Source: Polyporus tsugae (taxonomy: Eukaryota > Basidiomycota > Agaricomycetes > Polyporales > Polyporaceae). Taken from it: 64,000 bases of DNA. A program made the translations under genes and the position numbers. The notes beneath the pieces are model-generated. The model was not told the DNA's origin, ran no database searches, and saw only the letters and a program-made list of their open reading frames with translations. Of the stretch, positions 45,207 to 55,425 are shown piece after piece; position 1 is the stretch's first letter; every line of letters begins with the position of its first letter. The stretch is from positions 1,798,001-1,862,000 of the forward strand of contig JAHRBS010000003.1 in NCBI GenBank assembly GCA_024305745.1. Direction: 5' to 3'.

Positions 45207-45633
45207 TGTTGGCTGCAGTGCGCCTCAGAGCGGTCACAATGGCCTAAGTCGAGCTCTAAGAAGTCTATCATTAACAGGAAACTAAAGTACTCACCTAAGT
45301 CGAGCTCTAAGAAGTCTAAGGACAACAGAGCTCGACAGAGGCAAGGTAACAGCGCACTGAGCACGTGCTAGGTAGCTTACATGATCCTACACGAACTGGC
45401 GCCGTTCTGGCGCCGAAAGGACGAGAAGTGCCTAAGGTAGAGTCCACTCCAGAGAGGGGATCAGATCTACACTAAACCGAGTCATTGAGTAAGAGTATCG
45501 TATATCTCTATGAGAACGCAGAATTTAGGAACGTGGAAAATACCAGAGGGTAGGGTACAGTACGCAGTATGTATGGTACGAAGCGGGACTTGGCGCGGTC
45601 AAAGGAGCGCGCGCTATGGCACCGACTTCAACA
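45207..45633 (-). repeat. 3' LTR of C-1
   Basis: 427 bp, full-length form with both copies of the 24-bp block CCTAAGTCGAGCTC... that surround a 27-bp spacer. Confidence 0.94.
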
Positions 45634-45648
45634 CTCCCCCCTGACTAG

Positions 45649-48600
45649 TCAAGTCCCCAATCCAAGCATCTTCACCATCTCAAGCACCTTTGGCCTGGGC
45701 AGTGACTTGGTGAGGATATCTGCTGGCATGTGTGAGGTGCGCAGATGGACGACCTCAATGCGACCCTTGGCCACCTCATCTCGCAGCCAGTAGAAGCGCA
45801 GATCAAGGTGCTTCATCCGCCCATGGTGCTCAGGGTTCTTCGCCACAGACAGCGCAGACAGGTTGTCAATGCGAAGCTTCGAGGCAGAGGAAACATCAAA
45901 CCCAAACTCTGTAAACAGATTGCGCAACCAGAGGATCTCCTGGCCACAGGAGACAGCAGCAATGAACTCCGCCTCTGTGGTAGACAGAGCAATAAGGGAC
46001 TGAAGACAACTCGACCAGGAAATCGCACCTGTGCCCATCTTGATCACATAGCCAGAGGTCGAGCGACCTGTGTCAGGGCAGCCAGCGTGGTCTGCATCGG
46101 TGTAGGAGGTGAAGAGCTCTGGCTCAGACGAGGGGGAGTAGGTGAGCTTGTAGTCGAGTGTGCCCTTGATGTAGCGGAACAGGTGCTTGACTGCCTTCCA
46201 GTGCGTAATGCCAGGTTTCTGGGAGAAGCGTGTGAGGTTGCCAACAGTGCGAGCAATGTCTGGGCGTGTTGCAACGGCGAGGTAGAAGAGAGAACCAACC
46301 GCTTGGCCATAGGGAATGTCCTGCATCTCGCGGATGTCTGCCTTCGACTTTGGAGCCATGTCTGCGCTGAGACGGAGGCCAGGGTCCATGGGGGTGCTGA
46401 CTGGGTCGCAGTTGGTGAAGCCATATCGCTCGAGGATGTCAAGGGCATACTGGCGCTGCGAGATTGACAGGGAACGCTTGGAGCAGTCGCGCTCAATCTT
46501 GCCACCCAGGAGCCACGATGTTGGACCCAGGTCGTGCAGCTTGAAGTGCTTGCGCAGGTCGTCCTTGACACGCTGAATCGCAGCCTTGTCCTTGCCAGCA
46601 ATGGTGATGTCGTCGACGAAGACAGGGATGATGAGACGCACCCCATCGCGCAGATACACCCAGACACTGTGCTCACAGGTCAATCGCTCAAAGCCCAGCT
46701 TGCCAAGCACCTCGTCGAGCTTCTCATGCCAGCAGCGGCCAGCCTGCTTGAGGCCATAGAGAGCCTTGCGAAGGCGCCACACCCACTCAGGAGTCTTGTC
46801 CTCAAAGCCCTCAGGCTGGCGCATGTAGACCTCCTCCTTGAGCTCGCCATTGAGGTAGGCAGAGGAGATGTCTACCGACTCAAGCTCGAGGTCCTCAAGC
46901 CTAGCGAGAGCGAGGATAGCTCGAATTGACGCCCACTTTGGTGTAGGAGCAAAGGTCTCGTTGTACTCGAAGCTAGGACGCTGGGAGAAGCCCTTGGCGA
47001 CGAGGCGACCCTTGTACCGCTCGATGGAGCCGTCTGCATTGCGCTTGACGCGGAAGACCCAGCGGGAGCCAATGGCCTTGCGACCTGGAGGTAGGAGGAC
47101 AAGTTCGAAGGTGCCATTCTCGACGAGGGACTGGATTTCATCCTGGGCAGCCTTGAGCCACCTGGCACGCTCGTCTGTGTCGAGTTCCATGACCTCAGCG
47201 ATGGACCTGGGCTCGCCCAAGTGCTCCTGGTTTGCCTTCGACGCATGTTCGACCACAGACTCAAATGCGACCTCGAGAGCCTCATCGTAGGTCAGGTAGT
47301 CATAGTGCTGGCCAGAGTAGACGTCCTCGATGCCAGCCATCATCGCATGGAGTGCGTCTTTGTCACTGCCATCGTCGCAACCTAGGCAGTCGAGTTCGTC
47401 GTCTGAGGACGTGGGACTCGGTGGGGGCGACATGGAGCGAGGAGCGAAGGGGTTGGCACGAGGTGGAGGAGCTTGGTTGTCGACTGGTGCGTCGATAAGG
47501 GGATCTGGCGAGGAGGAGTCGCGCTGTGGTGGTTCAGTCGACGCAGCAGGTGGAGCAGGCGATGCAGAGCGAATGCGAAGACGCTGTGGAACAAGGTTCT
47601 GGCGTTCAAGCTCTCTGTTGTTGAGGGAACCCTGGTAGCGAGAAGAGCGCGATGGGAGCTGTTTGCGAGCAAGTGCAGGGTAGGGCCTGAAGCCACCGTC
47701 GCCTTGGGCCTGCTGGTGGATCGATGGTGCCTGAGGACGAACTGCAGGGGCAGGAGGCGGTGATGGAGGCGCATGAGCGATGGCTGGAGCGCGTGGAGGA
47801 GCCTGTGGAGGCGCAGGAGGCTGCGCACGAGGAGGCAAAGGCGCAGGTGGAGATGGTGAACGCTGTGGGGACTGCTGACGCGGTGGTGCAGCTGGTGGGG
47901 GTGCGATTTGCGGCGCAGGAGGTGCAGGAGGTGCAGGATCATCCCAGTTGTCATCTCCCCCCTGATCATGCAGCTCTGGCACATCTGGGGCATCGTCCTG
48001 AGGTGGTGCGTCCGCACCTGTGTCCTCTGACGCTCCAGGGACGTCCACATCGTCGAGGGGCAGGCCAAAGACGTTGATGAAGGGCGAGTTGCCAGGGAAG
48101 CACTGTTCGTCGAACACAGCATGCGACAAGATGATGATCTTCTTCGCAGCAGGGTCCCAGAATCGCCAGGCTTTTGTGGCCTCTGGGTAGCCAATAAAGA
48201 TGCACTTCCTTGTGTGTGGCTGCAGCGCTTTGCGATCCTTCTTGCGAATAAGGACATAGGCCAGGCACCCAAAGACGCGGAAGTAGGACACGTCAGGCTT
48301 GCGCCCATCGCCCTTCCAAGCGGTGTAGGGGATGCCACCATCGAGCGCAGAGGTGGGCATGCGGTTGCGTGTGTGGACAAAGGTAGAGACAGCATGGCCC
48401 CAGAACGAAGGAGGCAGCTTGGCCTGTGCAAGGAGAGCAGTGGCACCCTCAGATGTCATCCTGTTAGCTCGCTCTGCAACGCCATTCTGGTGGGGCTCGT
48501 CTGGTTCTGTGTGCTGCCTGTGGATGCCGTGTTCTGCACAGTAGTCGATGAACTCCTGGCCCATGTACTCGCCACCCTTGTCGTCCCGTGTGGCCTTGAT

Positions 48601-50331
48601 GCGCAGGCCCAGGCAGTTCTCAGCATATGCCTTGAACGCCTTGAACGCAGCAAAGGTGTCGCTCTTGAGCTTGAGGTAAGCCATGGCCCAGAATCGCGTC
48701 GCGTCGTCGACAAAGACCATCCAGTACTGATAGCCCTCAACGGTGCGCACTGGGAGCTTGCCCTTGAGGTTGGTGTGGACCAGGGCCAGACGAACAAACC
48801 TCCTGGAGGCTAAGCGGGGGATGGGATGGCGATTGAGCTTGCCAGCAAGGCAGGGCTCGCAAATCGCATCGGGTGCACGCTGGGAACGGATCCTGAGCCC
48901 CTGGACGAGCTCCTTGCGAATTGCAGAGCGCAGATCATCTAGGTTGACGTGTGAGCAGCGCTGGTGCCAGAGTGCGAGGTCCTTGCTGCTGGTGGTCGAT
49001 GCAGAGAGCGCAGTCATCGATTGGGGAATAGTGCGACCAAGCAGGTAGCCCACATTGTGTGCATTGACCTGGGCCTCAAAGCGAAGCTTCCCCTGGTGGT
49101 AGAACAGCGCAGAGGACGCGCGCAACTCGACGGTGTAGCCCTTCTCGCGCGTGAGGTGGAAAACAGACAGCAGATTGCTAGCAGGTGCAGGGACATGCAA
49201 GACGTCGTGTAGTACAACAGCAGGTGGTAAAACGCCGCCCCTCTCCTCAGGCTGGAACACCACAGACCCTAAACCCGCCGAGTAGACGATGTGCGAGTTG
49301 GCGAGTCGAATGGGGATGGTGTGGGGCGAGTAGGAGCGAAACCAGTGGTGGTGGGGCGTCATGTGTGCAGAAGCACCTGTGTCGGTGTTCCAGTTAGCAG
49401 CAGCAGGGGTGGAGAGCCAGGACGAGCGATCTGAGGCTGAGAGGAGGGCAGAGGCGCAACCAGCACTCACAGTAGCCGCCCCAGCGGACTCCTGGGGTTT
49501 GGTCTGCGTTCCAGGTGCGGTGTTCGACAAGCTGGAGGCCTCGGAGGCCTCCTGCTTGCGCTGGCCGCACTGGGAGCGAAACTGGGTGCGCTGGGTCGTC
49601 CTGTCCTTCGCCTTTGCGCTGGCATCGCATTTGCTGAAGCACTGGTCCTCGGAGTGGTTGGGGCGACCGCAGAACGTGCAGGAGACCTGCGACGCGACAT
49701 TGGAGAGGGCTGGGGTCGACGACAAGGCACCAGGCTGGTTTTCGAGCGCAATGAACATCTCCTGGAGCTTGTCCAGCATCAGGGAGTCATCGAGGAGCAG
49801 GGTCTGGCGCAGGGAGGTGTATTCCACAGGCAGGGCACGGATGAGGGCCATGAGGACGAGCTCATCGTCGAGCTGGGTGATGGAGAAGGTGGCAGGACGA
49901 AGGGCCTTCATGTCTGACTTGAGCTGGACTGCTCGCATCGATAGGGAGGACAGGGACTCGTCCTCACTCTTGCAGAGGCTCAGGAGCGCGTTGTAGGTGT
50001 TAAACCTCGTACCTGGTCGCTTCTGCATGTGCACAGACTCCAGCTTCGCCCACATGGCAACAGGATCGTCCCTGATGGCCTCCAGGTGTGTCTGCTGCTC
50101 CCTCTCCACACAACTCCATAGCTCCCCAGCTGCCAAATCCACCCTGTTGTCGAAATCGCGCAAATCACGTCGTTCTCCAGCGTCCAGGGGTGCGACGAAG
50201 GCAGGCCTGGTCTCAGTACCCTGGATGATGCGCAGGGCACCGAGGATGCGAAGCCTGGCCTCCATGTCGAGTCGCCATTGCTGGTAGTTGCGATTGGAGA
50301 GCTTGGGGAAGGTTGCAGTGGGTGGCGCCAT
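45649..50331 (-). CDS. Ty1/copia Gag-Pol polyprotein of C-1
   Basis: 1,560 codons from ATG 50331 (context ACCATGGCG; the frame is open upstream to 50451) to the stop at 45649. Gag: KLSNRNYQQWRLDMEARLR with knuckle CTFCGRPNHSEDQC. Protease: NWNTDTGASAHMTPH. Gag-pre-integrase: HQRCSHVNLDDL...CEPCLAGK. Integrase: VHTNLKGKLP, FVDDATRFW, RDDKGGEYMG, PHQNGVAERANR. A Pro-rich linker follows, then RT: GSRWVFRVKRNADGSIERYK, SAYLNGELKEEVYMRQPEGF, VFVDDITIAG. RNase H: DADHAGCPDTGRSTSGY, SLIALSTTEAEF. Domain order (integrase before RT) is diagnostic of copia. No stop or frameshift. The one suspicious residue is Asn where the first integrase catalytic Asp is expected, also in C-2; this may disable integration or reflect a shifted alignment. 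Confidence 0.93.
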   Translation of the reverse strand: MAPPTATFPKLSNRNYQQWRLDMEARLRILGALRIIQGTETRPAFVAPLDAGERRDLRDFDNRVDLAAGELWSCVEREQQTHLEAIRDDPVAMWAKLESVHMQKRPGTRFNTYNALLSLCKSEDESLSSLSMRAVQLKSDMKALRPATFSITQLDDELVLMALIRALPVEYTSLRQTLLLDDSLMLDKLQEMFIALENQPGALSSTPALSNVASQVSCTFCGRPNHSEDQCFSKCDASAKAKDRTTQRTQFRSQCGQRKQEASEASSLSNTAPGTQTKPQESAGAATVSAGCASALLSASDRSSWLSTPAAANWNTDTGASAHMTPHHHWFRSYSPHTIPIRLANSHIVYSAGLGSVVFQPEERGGVLPPAVVLHDVLHVPAPASNLLSVFHLTREKGYTVELRASSALFYHQGKLRFEAQVNAHNVGYLLGRTIPQSMTALSASTTSSKDLALWHQRCSHVNLDDLRSAIRKELVQGLRIRSQRAPDAICEPCLAGKLNRHPIPRLASRRFVRLALVHTNLKGKLPVRTVEGYQYWMVFVDDATRFWAMAYLKLKSDTFAAFKAFKAYAENCLGLRIKATRDDKGGEYMGQEFIDYCAEHGIHRQHTEPDEPHQNGVAERANRMTSEGATALLAQAKLPPSFWGHAVSTFVHTRNRMPTSALDGGIPYTAWKGDGRKPDVSYFRVFGCLAYVLIRKKDRKALQPHTRKCIFIGYPEATKAWRFWDPAAKKIIILSHAVFDEQCFPGNSPFINVFGLPLDDVDVPGASEDTGADAPPQDDAPDVPELHDQGGDDNWDDPAPPAPPAPQIAPPPAAPPRQQSPQRSPSPPAPLPPRAQPPAPPQAPPRAPAIAHAPPSPPPAPAVRPQAPSIHQQAQGDGGFRPYPALARKQLPSRSSRYQGSLNNRELERQNLVPQRLRIRSASPAPPAASTEPPQRDSSSPDPLIDAPVDNQAPPPRANPFAPRSMSPPPSPTSSDDELDCLGCDDGSDKDALHAMMAGIEDVYSGQHYDYLTYDEALEVAFESVVEHASKANQEHLGEPRSIAEVMELDTDERARWLKAAQDEIQSLVENGTFELVLLPPGRKAIGSRWVFRVKRNADGSIERYKGRLVAKGFSQRPSFEYNETFAPTPKWASIRAILALARLEDLELESVDISSAYLNGELKEEVYMRQPEGFEDKTPEWVWRLRKALYGLKQAGRCWHEKLDEVLGKLGFERLTCEHSVWVYLRDGVRLIIPVFVDDITIAGKDKAAIQRVKDDLRKHFKLHDLGPTSWLLGGKIERDCSKRSLSISQRQYALDILERYGFTNCDPVSTPMDPGLRLSADMAPKSKADIREMQDIPYGQAVGSLFYLAVATRPDIARTVGNLTRFSQKPGITHWKAVKHLFRYIKGTLDYKLTYSPSSEPELFTSYTDADHAGCPDTGRSTSGYVIKMGTGAISWSSCLQSLIALSTTEAEFIAAVSCGQEILWLRNLFTEFGFDVSSASKLRIDNLSALSVAKNPEHHGRMKHLDLRFYWLRDEVAKGRIEVVHLRTSHMPADILTKSLPRPKVLEMVKMLGLGT

Positions 50332-50541
50332 GGTGGAGGGGTAGTGACGTGGCACGCGACGAGTGAGCGAAACGACGAAGCGAGGGGACAAAAACTGAGT
50401 GCCGGGGCGATGAAAGTTGAACAGAGAGTCCCAGAGCCAAGAGTGTGGCAAGCAGAGGGTGCAGGGATAGACTGGGAGCCAGGGAAGGCCGTAGAGCGAT
50501 TGGACAGGCAGGGATGGACGTCTTGAGGCGGTCAGAGTGCA

Positions 50542-50553
50542 GGGCTCATAACC
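50542..50553 (-). promoter_or_regulatory. Primer-binding site of C-1, initiator tRNA-Met anticodon loop type
   Basis: GGTTATGAGCCC directly after the LTR on the minus strand is complementary to the GGGCUCAUAACC anticodon stem-loop of initiator tRNA-Met. Drosophila copia primes from the same internal tRNA region. Also present in C-2. Confidence 0.8.
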
Positions 50554-50929
50554 TGTTGGCTGCAGTGCGCCTCAGAGCGGTCACAATGGCCTAAGTCGAG
50601 CTCTAAGAAGTCTAAGGACAACAGAGCTCGACAGAGGCGAGGTGACAGCGCACTGAGCACATGCTGGGTAGCTTACATGACCCTACACTAACTGGCGCCG
50701 TTCTGGCGCCGAAAGGACGAGAAGTGCCTAAGGTAGAGTCCACTCTAGAGAGGGGATCAGATCTACACTAAACCGAGTCATTGAGTAAGAGTATCATACA
50801 TCTCTATGAGAACGCAGAATTTAGGAACGTGGAAAATACCAGAGGGTAGGGTACAGTACGCAGTATGTATAGTACGAAGCGGGACTTGGCGTGGTCAAAG
50901 GAGCGCGCGCTATAGCACCGACTTCAACA
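50554..50929 (-). repeat. 5' LTR of C-1, 51-bp deletion form
   Basis: 376 bp. Lacks one 24-bp block plus the 27-bp spacer present in all other complete C LTRs, the expected product of slippage or recombination between the direct repeats. Confidence 0.92.
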
Positions 50930-53540
50930 GCCCAAGGTCCTGAAACGTCTTAAGGAGAATGACCTGTTCTGCAAGCCAGAGAAGTGCGAGTTCAAACACC
51001 CTAAGGTGGAATACCTCGGTGTACTCGTCTCAGAGAACTGCGTAGAGATGGACCCGGTGAAGGTGAAGGGTATCACAGATTGGCCGGTCCCTCAGAATGC
51101 CACAGACGTACGGAAGTTCCGCGGTTTCACAAACTTCTATTGGCGGTTCATAAAGGACTTTAGTGTCATCTGCAAACCCTTGGATCGCCTCACGGGCGAT
51201 GCGCCATGGCCATGGGGAGACGAAGAGCAGTCTGCCTTTGACTGTTGAAGTCGGTGCTGTAGCGCGCGCTCCTTTGACCGCGCCAAGTCCCGCTTCGTAC
51301 CATACATACTGCGTACTGTACCCTACCCTCTGGTATTTTCCACATCGCTAGATTCCGATTTCTGATAGAGATATACCATACTCTTACTCAATGACTCGGT
51401 TTAGTGTAGATCTGATCCCCTCTCTAGAGTGGGCTCTACCTTAGGCATTTCTCGTCCTTTCGGCGCCAGAATGGCGCCAGTTCTCGTAGGATCATGTAAG
51501 CTACCTAGCACGTGCTCAGTGCACTGTCACCTCGCCTCTGTCGAGCTCTGTTGTCCTTAGACTTCTTAGAGCTCGACTTAGGTGAGTACTTTAGTTTCCT
51601 GTTAATGATAGACTTCTTAGAGCTCGACTTAGGCCATTGTGACCGCTCTGAGGCGCACTGCAGCCAACATTGACGAACTCAAGCGCTGCTTCACCAGAAG
51701 CCCTGTCCTGATCATCTATGATCCAGACCGCGACACCCGCATCAAAGTGGACGCATCTGGCTTCACTACGGGCGCAGTTCTGTCTCAGGAGGGGGAAGAC
51801 GGCAAATGGCACCCCATCGCTTTTCACTCCGAGTTGATGAACGACGCTGAACGCAACTATGAGATCTATGACAAGGAGATGCTTGCCATCATTCGTGCCC
51901 TGCAGGCCTGGTGTCACCATCTCGAGGGTCTCCCCAGTGTGTTCGAGATCCAGTTGGACCGCAAGGACCTCGAGTATTGGCACACAGCACAGAACCCCAT
52001 GCGCAGGCAGGCATGATGGGCTCTGTACCTGTCACGATTTGACTTTGTCATCTCGCACAAGCCTGGGACATCTAATGGTAGGGCCGATGCACTGTCGAGA
52101 CGGCCCAACCACCAGCACGAGGATGCAGATAACAATCTCAGTCGAGTCTTGCTGCAGCCAGAATGTTTCCGAGTACTGGCAGCCAAGAGAGGGCATCTAT
52201 CGGTGGTTCCAGAGAAGGCACTGCTTCGACGCATCTGCGAATGCGGAGAGCGCAAGCAGGAGGTCATGGAGGCACTCAGTAAACTGGACAAACTTGGCCC
52301 AGCGCATCTTCAGAATGACTTGGTGGACTGGAACAGTGAGCAAGGCCTGCTACTGTACCAAGGCAAAGTCTATGTCCCCAAGGATGATGCACTGCGTGCT
52401 GAGATTGTACACATCCACCACGACCTCCCGCCCGCTGGACACCCTGGGCAGTCGAAGACATTGGAGTTGGTCACGCGAAACTACTGGTGGCCGGGCATGG
52501 CAAAGTTCATTAAGGATTACATTGAGACCTGCGACACCTGTCGCCGCGGCAAGGGTTTGCATGCCAAACCGCATGGTCCTCTTCAACCAAACAAAATCCC
52601 TGATGGCCCAGGCCAGGTTGTGACGTGCGACTTCATCACTGGACTCCCAGAGGTGGATGGATACAACGCGCTTCAGCTCATCGCTGATTGGCATGGAAAG
52701 ATGATACATCGTATTCCTTGCACCGAGGAGATCGACACAGAAGGAGCTGCTGACAACTTCATCCGAGAACATTTTCATCTTCACGGGCTGCCATAGAAGA
52801 TCATCTCTGATCGTGGGCCCCAGTTCTCGAGCAAGCTCTTCCGTGCGATCCTCAAGGGTCTTGGCATTGAAAGTGCAACGTCTACGGCGTATCACCCACA
52901 GATGGACGGGCAATTGGAACAGTGGAACCAGGAGATCAAAGCGTACCTGCACATGTACTGCTCTCAAGGGCGCGACGACTGGGTCAAGTGGCTGCCGATT
53001 GCAGAGTTCGCCTTCAACTTGCACCAGCACTCGTCAATGGGTTATTCACTGTTCTACCTCATGTACAGCTCCAGTTCCACATTCCGATGTTGCCTACAGC
53101 GGTGCCTGCAGCTGATGAACGCCGGGAGGAGTTGCGACAGGTGCGAGAGGATGCAACCGCGGCCTTGACTCTAGCGGCTGAGCGGATGAAGGAGTACTAT
53201 GATCGCTATGTCCGTGACACTCCAGAGTTCAAGGAAGGCCAGAAGGTGTGGCTCGACATGAGGAACTTCCGCATTCCTGGAGTCTCTCAGAAACTGGTGG
53301 ATCGATACGCTGGCCCGTATCCGGTTGTACGCAAGGTGGGCAATCTGGCTTATGAGCTCAGACTCCCCAAGGACCTTGTAATCCACCCAGTATTCCACAT
53401 TTCTCTCTTGCTTCCACACAAGGAGAGTTGACTCCCCGGTCATCATCCGGCAGAGCCAGCAGCAATTGAGGTGGAGGGGGAGGAAGAGTACAAAGTGGAG
53501 GAAGTGTTGGAGTCACGGCGGTATGGGCGGTGGAAGAAAC
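50930..53540 (+). pseudogene. Gypsy A-5 pol fragment (RT to chromodomain)
   Basis: Starts within RT (VLKRLKENDLFCKPEKCEF) and runs through RNase H (KVDASGFTTGAVLS), integrase (LVTRNYWWPGMAKF, CDFITGLPEVDG, SDRGPQFSSKLF, DGQLEQWNQE) to the chromodomain, where it is cut at 53540 by a C LTR fragment. A solo C LTR (51243-51669) interrupts it. Shares the stops RRQA*WAL and GLP*KII with other copies. After 51674 it is almost identical to the inverted A-3 segment 58700-60540. No LTR of its own remains. Confidence 0.88.
51243..51669 (+). repeat. Solo LTR of copia C inside A-5
   Basis: 427 bp, TGTTGAAGTCGG...CAGCCAACA, with perfect duplication TTGAC at 51238-51242 and 51670-51674. Removing it restores the RNase H reading frame (SAFD/ELKRCF). 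Confidence 0.96.
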
Positions 53541-53798
53541 TGTTGGCTGCAGTGCGCCTCAGAGCGATCACAATGGCCTAAGTCGAGCTCTAAGAAGTCT
53601 GTCATTAACAGGAAACTAAAATACTCACCTAAGTCGAGCTCTAAGAAGTCTAAGGACAACAGAGCTCGACAGAGGCGAGGTGACAGCGCGCTGAGCACGT
53701 GCTAGGTAGCTTACATGATCCTACACAAACTGGCGCTGTTCTGGCGCCGAAAGGATGAGAAATGCCTAAGGTAGAGTCCACTCTAGAGAGGGGATCAG
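53541..53798 (-). repeat. Truncated C LTR
   Basis: TGTTGGCTGCAG...GGGGATCAG, first 258 bp in plus-strand coordinates. The remaining about 170 bp are missing and the sequence passes into unrelated DNA at 53799. Confidence 0.9.
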
Positions 53799-53960
53799 GT
53801 TGTTAGGATGCAGTAATCATGCTTACTCATCCTTCAGGAGTTGGTCCCTGAACTGCCATAAGACCCCTCGATGTACTGTGCATAGCATGCATGCCATAGT
53901 GACATGGGGCTACAGTTACACTAATCTACAGTAATAAACTGGTGTCTCTACTGTAACCAA

Positions 53961-54032
53961 GATCAGATAGCTCAGTGGTAGAGCATCTGGGGGCAAACCA
54001 GAAGGTCCTGGGTTCAATCTCCGGTCTGGTCA
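53961..54032 (+). tRNA. tRNA-like sequence, Cys-type anticodon, probably pseudogene or SINE head
   Basis: Folds as a cloverleaf: acceptor GATCAGA/TCTGGTC, D arm GCTC/GAGC, anticodon stem TCTGG/CCAGA, T arm CTGGG/TCCGG with TTCAATC loop, followed by ACTTTT. A box TAGCTCAGTGGTA and B box GGTTCAATCTC are good. The loop GGGCAAA places GCA (Cys) at 34-36 but has G instead of U at position 33, which active tRNAs almost never show. Confidence 0.5.
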
Positions 54033-54043
54033 CTTTTCCACTG

Positions 54044-54646
54044 CTAATACATATAAGTCAGCTGCTTGATCATAGGTTGGGCACAGTTGGGACATTTTTT
54101 CTCTGACTTCGGAGTAAAGTACGTCTTCAGCCACAGATAAACTAGCCTGTCCTTGTAAGACCCCATCTTGTTCAGTTGATTCTTCCAGATAAACTTGTCA
54201 AACATCCACATCACCATCTTTAGTCTAATACTAGGGCCCTTGTGATGACAACTTCTGCATAGATATTGTTTGTTTACTGTATCTTCACTGGTTTCCAACA
54301 GCTTTTGTCCCAAGGCATATACATCAATGCCTCCACTTCCATTAAAGCCAAGTGCAGGGTCTTGCTGGCCAATATGGCCTCTTATGATGTCCTTTCCATT
54401 TCTCAATGTATGCTGTGGATCAAAGAATTGGGTTGTACACTCACTGCAGATGGAACTCGCTCTGTTAGTTAAGTGTTGTGTTTGTAACAAGTCCATCCTC
54501 CATGGAAACACATTAGCCTCCCAGAGGAGGCAGCATGTTATCGATAGAAAGAGAGAGAGATATGCCAGAGGCTTCATAGTGTGTAGTTGTGAGTTGGTTG
54601 TGAGATGACAGTAGGAGCTAAGCGACTCTAAACACTCAAAGTTCAA
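54044..54646 (-). CDS. Cys-rich protein of unknown function
   Basis: 200 codons if started at 54646. A later Met (MKPLAYLSLFLSITCCLLW, about 54577) would begin a signal-peptide-like hydrophobic stretch. Three Cys-x2-Cys pairs follow (CSECTTQFFDP, CRSCHHKGP, CPNCAQPM), suggesting a small metal-binding fold. The C-terminal third is Lys/Trp/Tyr-rich. The stop lies 12 bp from the tRNA-like sequence on the opposite strand. No family recognised; may be a fragment of a mobile-element protein. Confidence 0.4.
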   Translation of the reverse strand: MNFECLESLSSYCHLTTNSQLHTMKPLAYLSLFLSITCCLLWEANVFPWRMDLLQTQHLTNRASSICSECTTQFFDPQHTLRNGKDIIRGHIGQQDPALGFNGSGGIDVYALGQKLLETSEDTVNKQYLCRSCHHKGPSIRLKMVMWMFDKFIWKNQLNKMGSYKDRLVYLWLKTYFTPKSEKKCPNCAQPMIKQLTYMY

Positions 54647-55425
54647 CTTTAGATCATGTGATTTTAAATGTCAGATGCCAAAGAAAAAAGTGCCCATTCA
54701 CTGAAAGTGATCTTCAGCTCATCCTGTTCTCCCACCTCTCTTATCCTATTAAACTGTCTTCTTTCAAATAGTATGTAAATCATATTATAGTGCTAATAGA
54801 GTACACCACTAATGACTTGATATCTCTTATATTCAAACATCTAAAGCACCACCATGAACACCCTTCCTGCTGCATTCACTCCCAATATCCCCAATCATAT
54901 TACTCAAGCCTTTAGCAGGTGTCCCATCTATGAAAATATATTCTTGCCCCTCAGCCCTGTCCAACTCACTTGAACATCCTCCCTCAATTGCATCATTCAT
55001 CAGGCGGCAATGGACTTTAATTCATATCATAACACAGGAATCTTATTCAATACTACCAGAGCATATACTAAGAGACCTATAACATGTATGATATAGCAAC
55101 ATAGTAAACTGCGTATCAGCACTGTGGTACCCAATGTCTAAGGGGAGAAAGTAAGCTGTTTCTTCAAGAAACACATTAAAAGATGAAAGATGGAAGAAGT
55201 TGAAAAGCAGGTCAACAATAGATAAAGAGCTAAAAAGTGAGTAAGGATTGAGTGGAGAGTGGGAGGAGGATTACTGAAAATGTGTTAAACGAGGATAGAT
55301 GTGAGAGGATGGCAAGCAGGTCAATGATATGCGAAAAGGGGAATGGGGGTAGCAGGATAGGAGAGATGGATCATAGTAACAAATAAGAAGCACCATGAGG
55401 ATATATGCATACTGCCCCAGTATAA
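54647..55425. other. No gene seen
   Basis: AT-rich sequence with many stops in all frames and no repeat shared with the rest of the window. Confidence 0.5.

Larger units (their letters stand above)
45207..50929 (-). mobile_element. Copia C-1, coding-intact
   Basis: LTRs 45207-45633 (3') and 50554-50929 (5'), polypurine tract AGTCAGGGGGGAG beside the 3' LTR, primer site beside the 5' LTR, and one open polyprotein between. Left flank is B-2, right flank a family-A fragment; ACTGG and GCCCA do not form a target duplication, so one end was probably exchanged or rearranged. Confidence 0.92.

Noticed and set aside
47420..48000. Pro-rich region of C-1 as a separate gene
   Set aside because: It is the linker between integrase and RT in the same uninterrupted frame.
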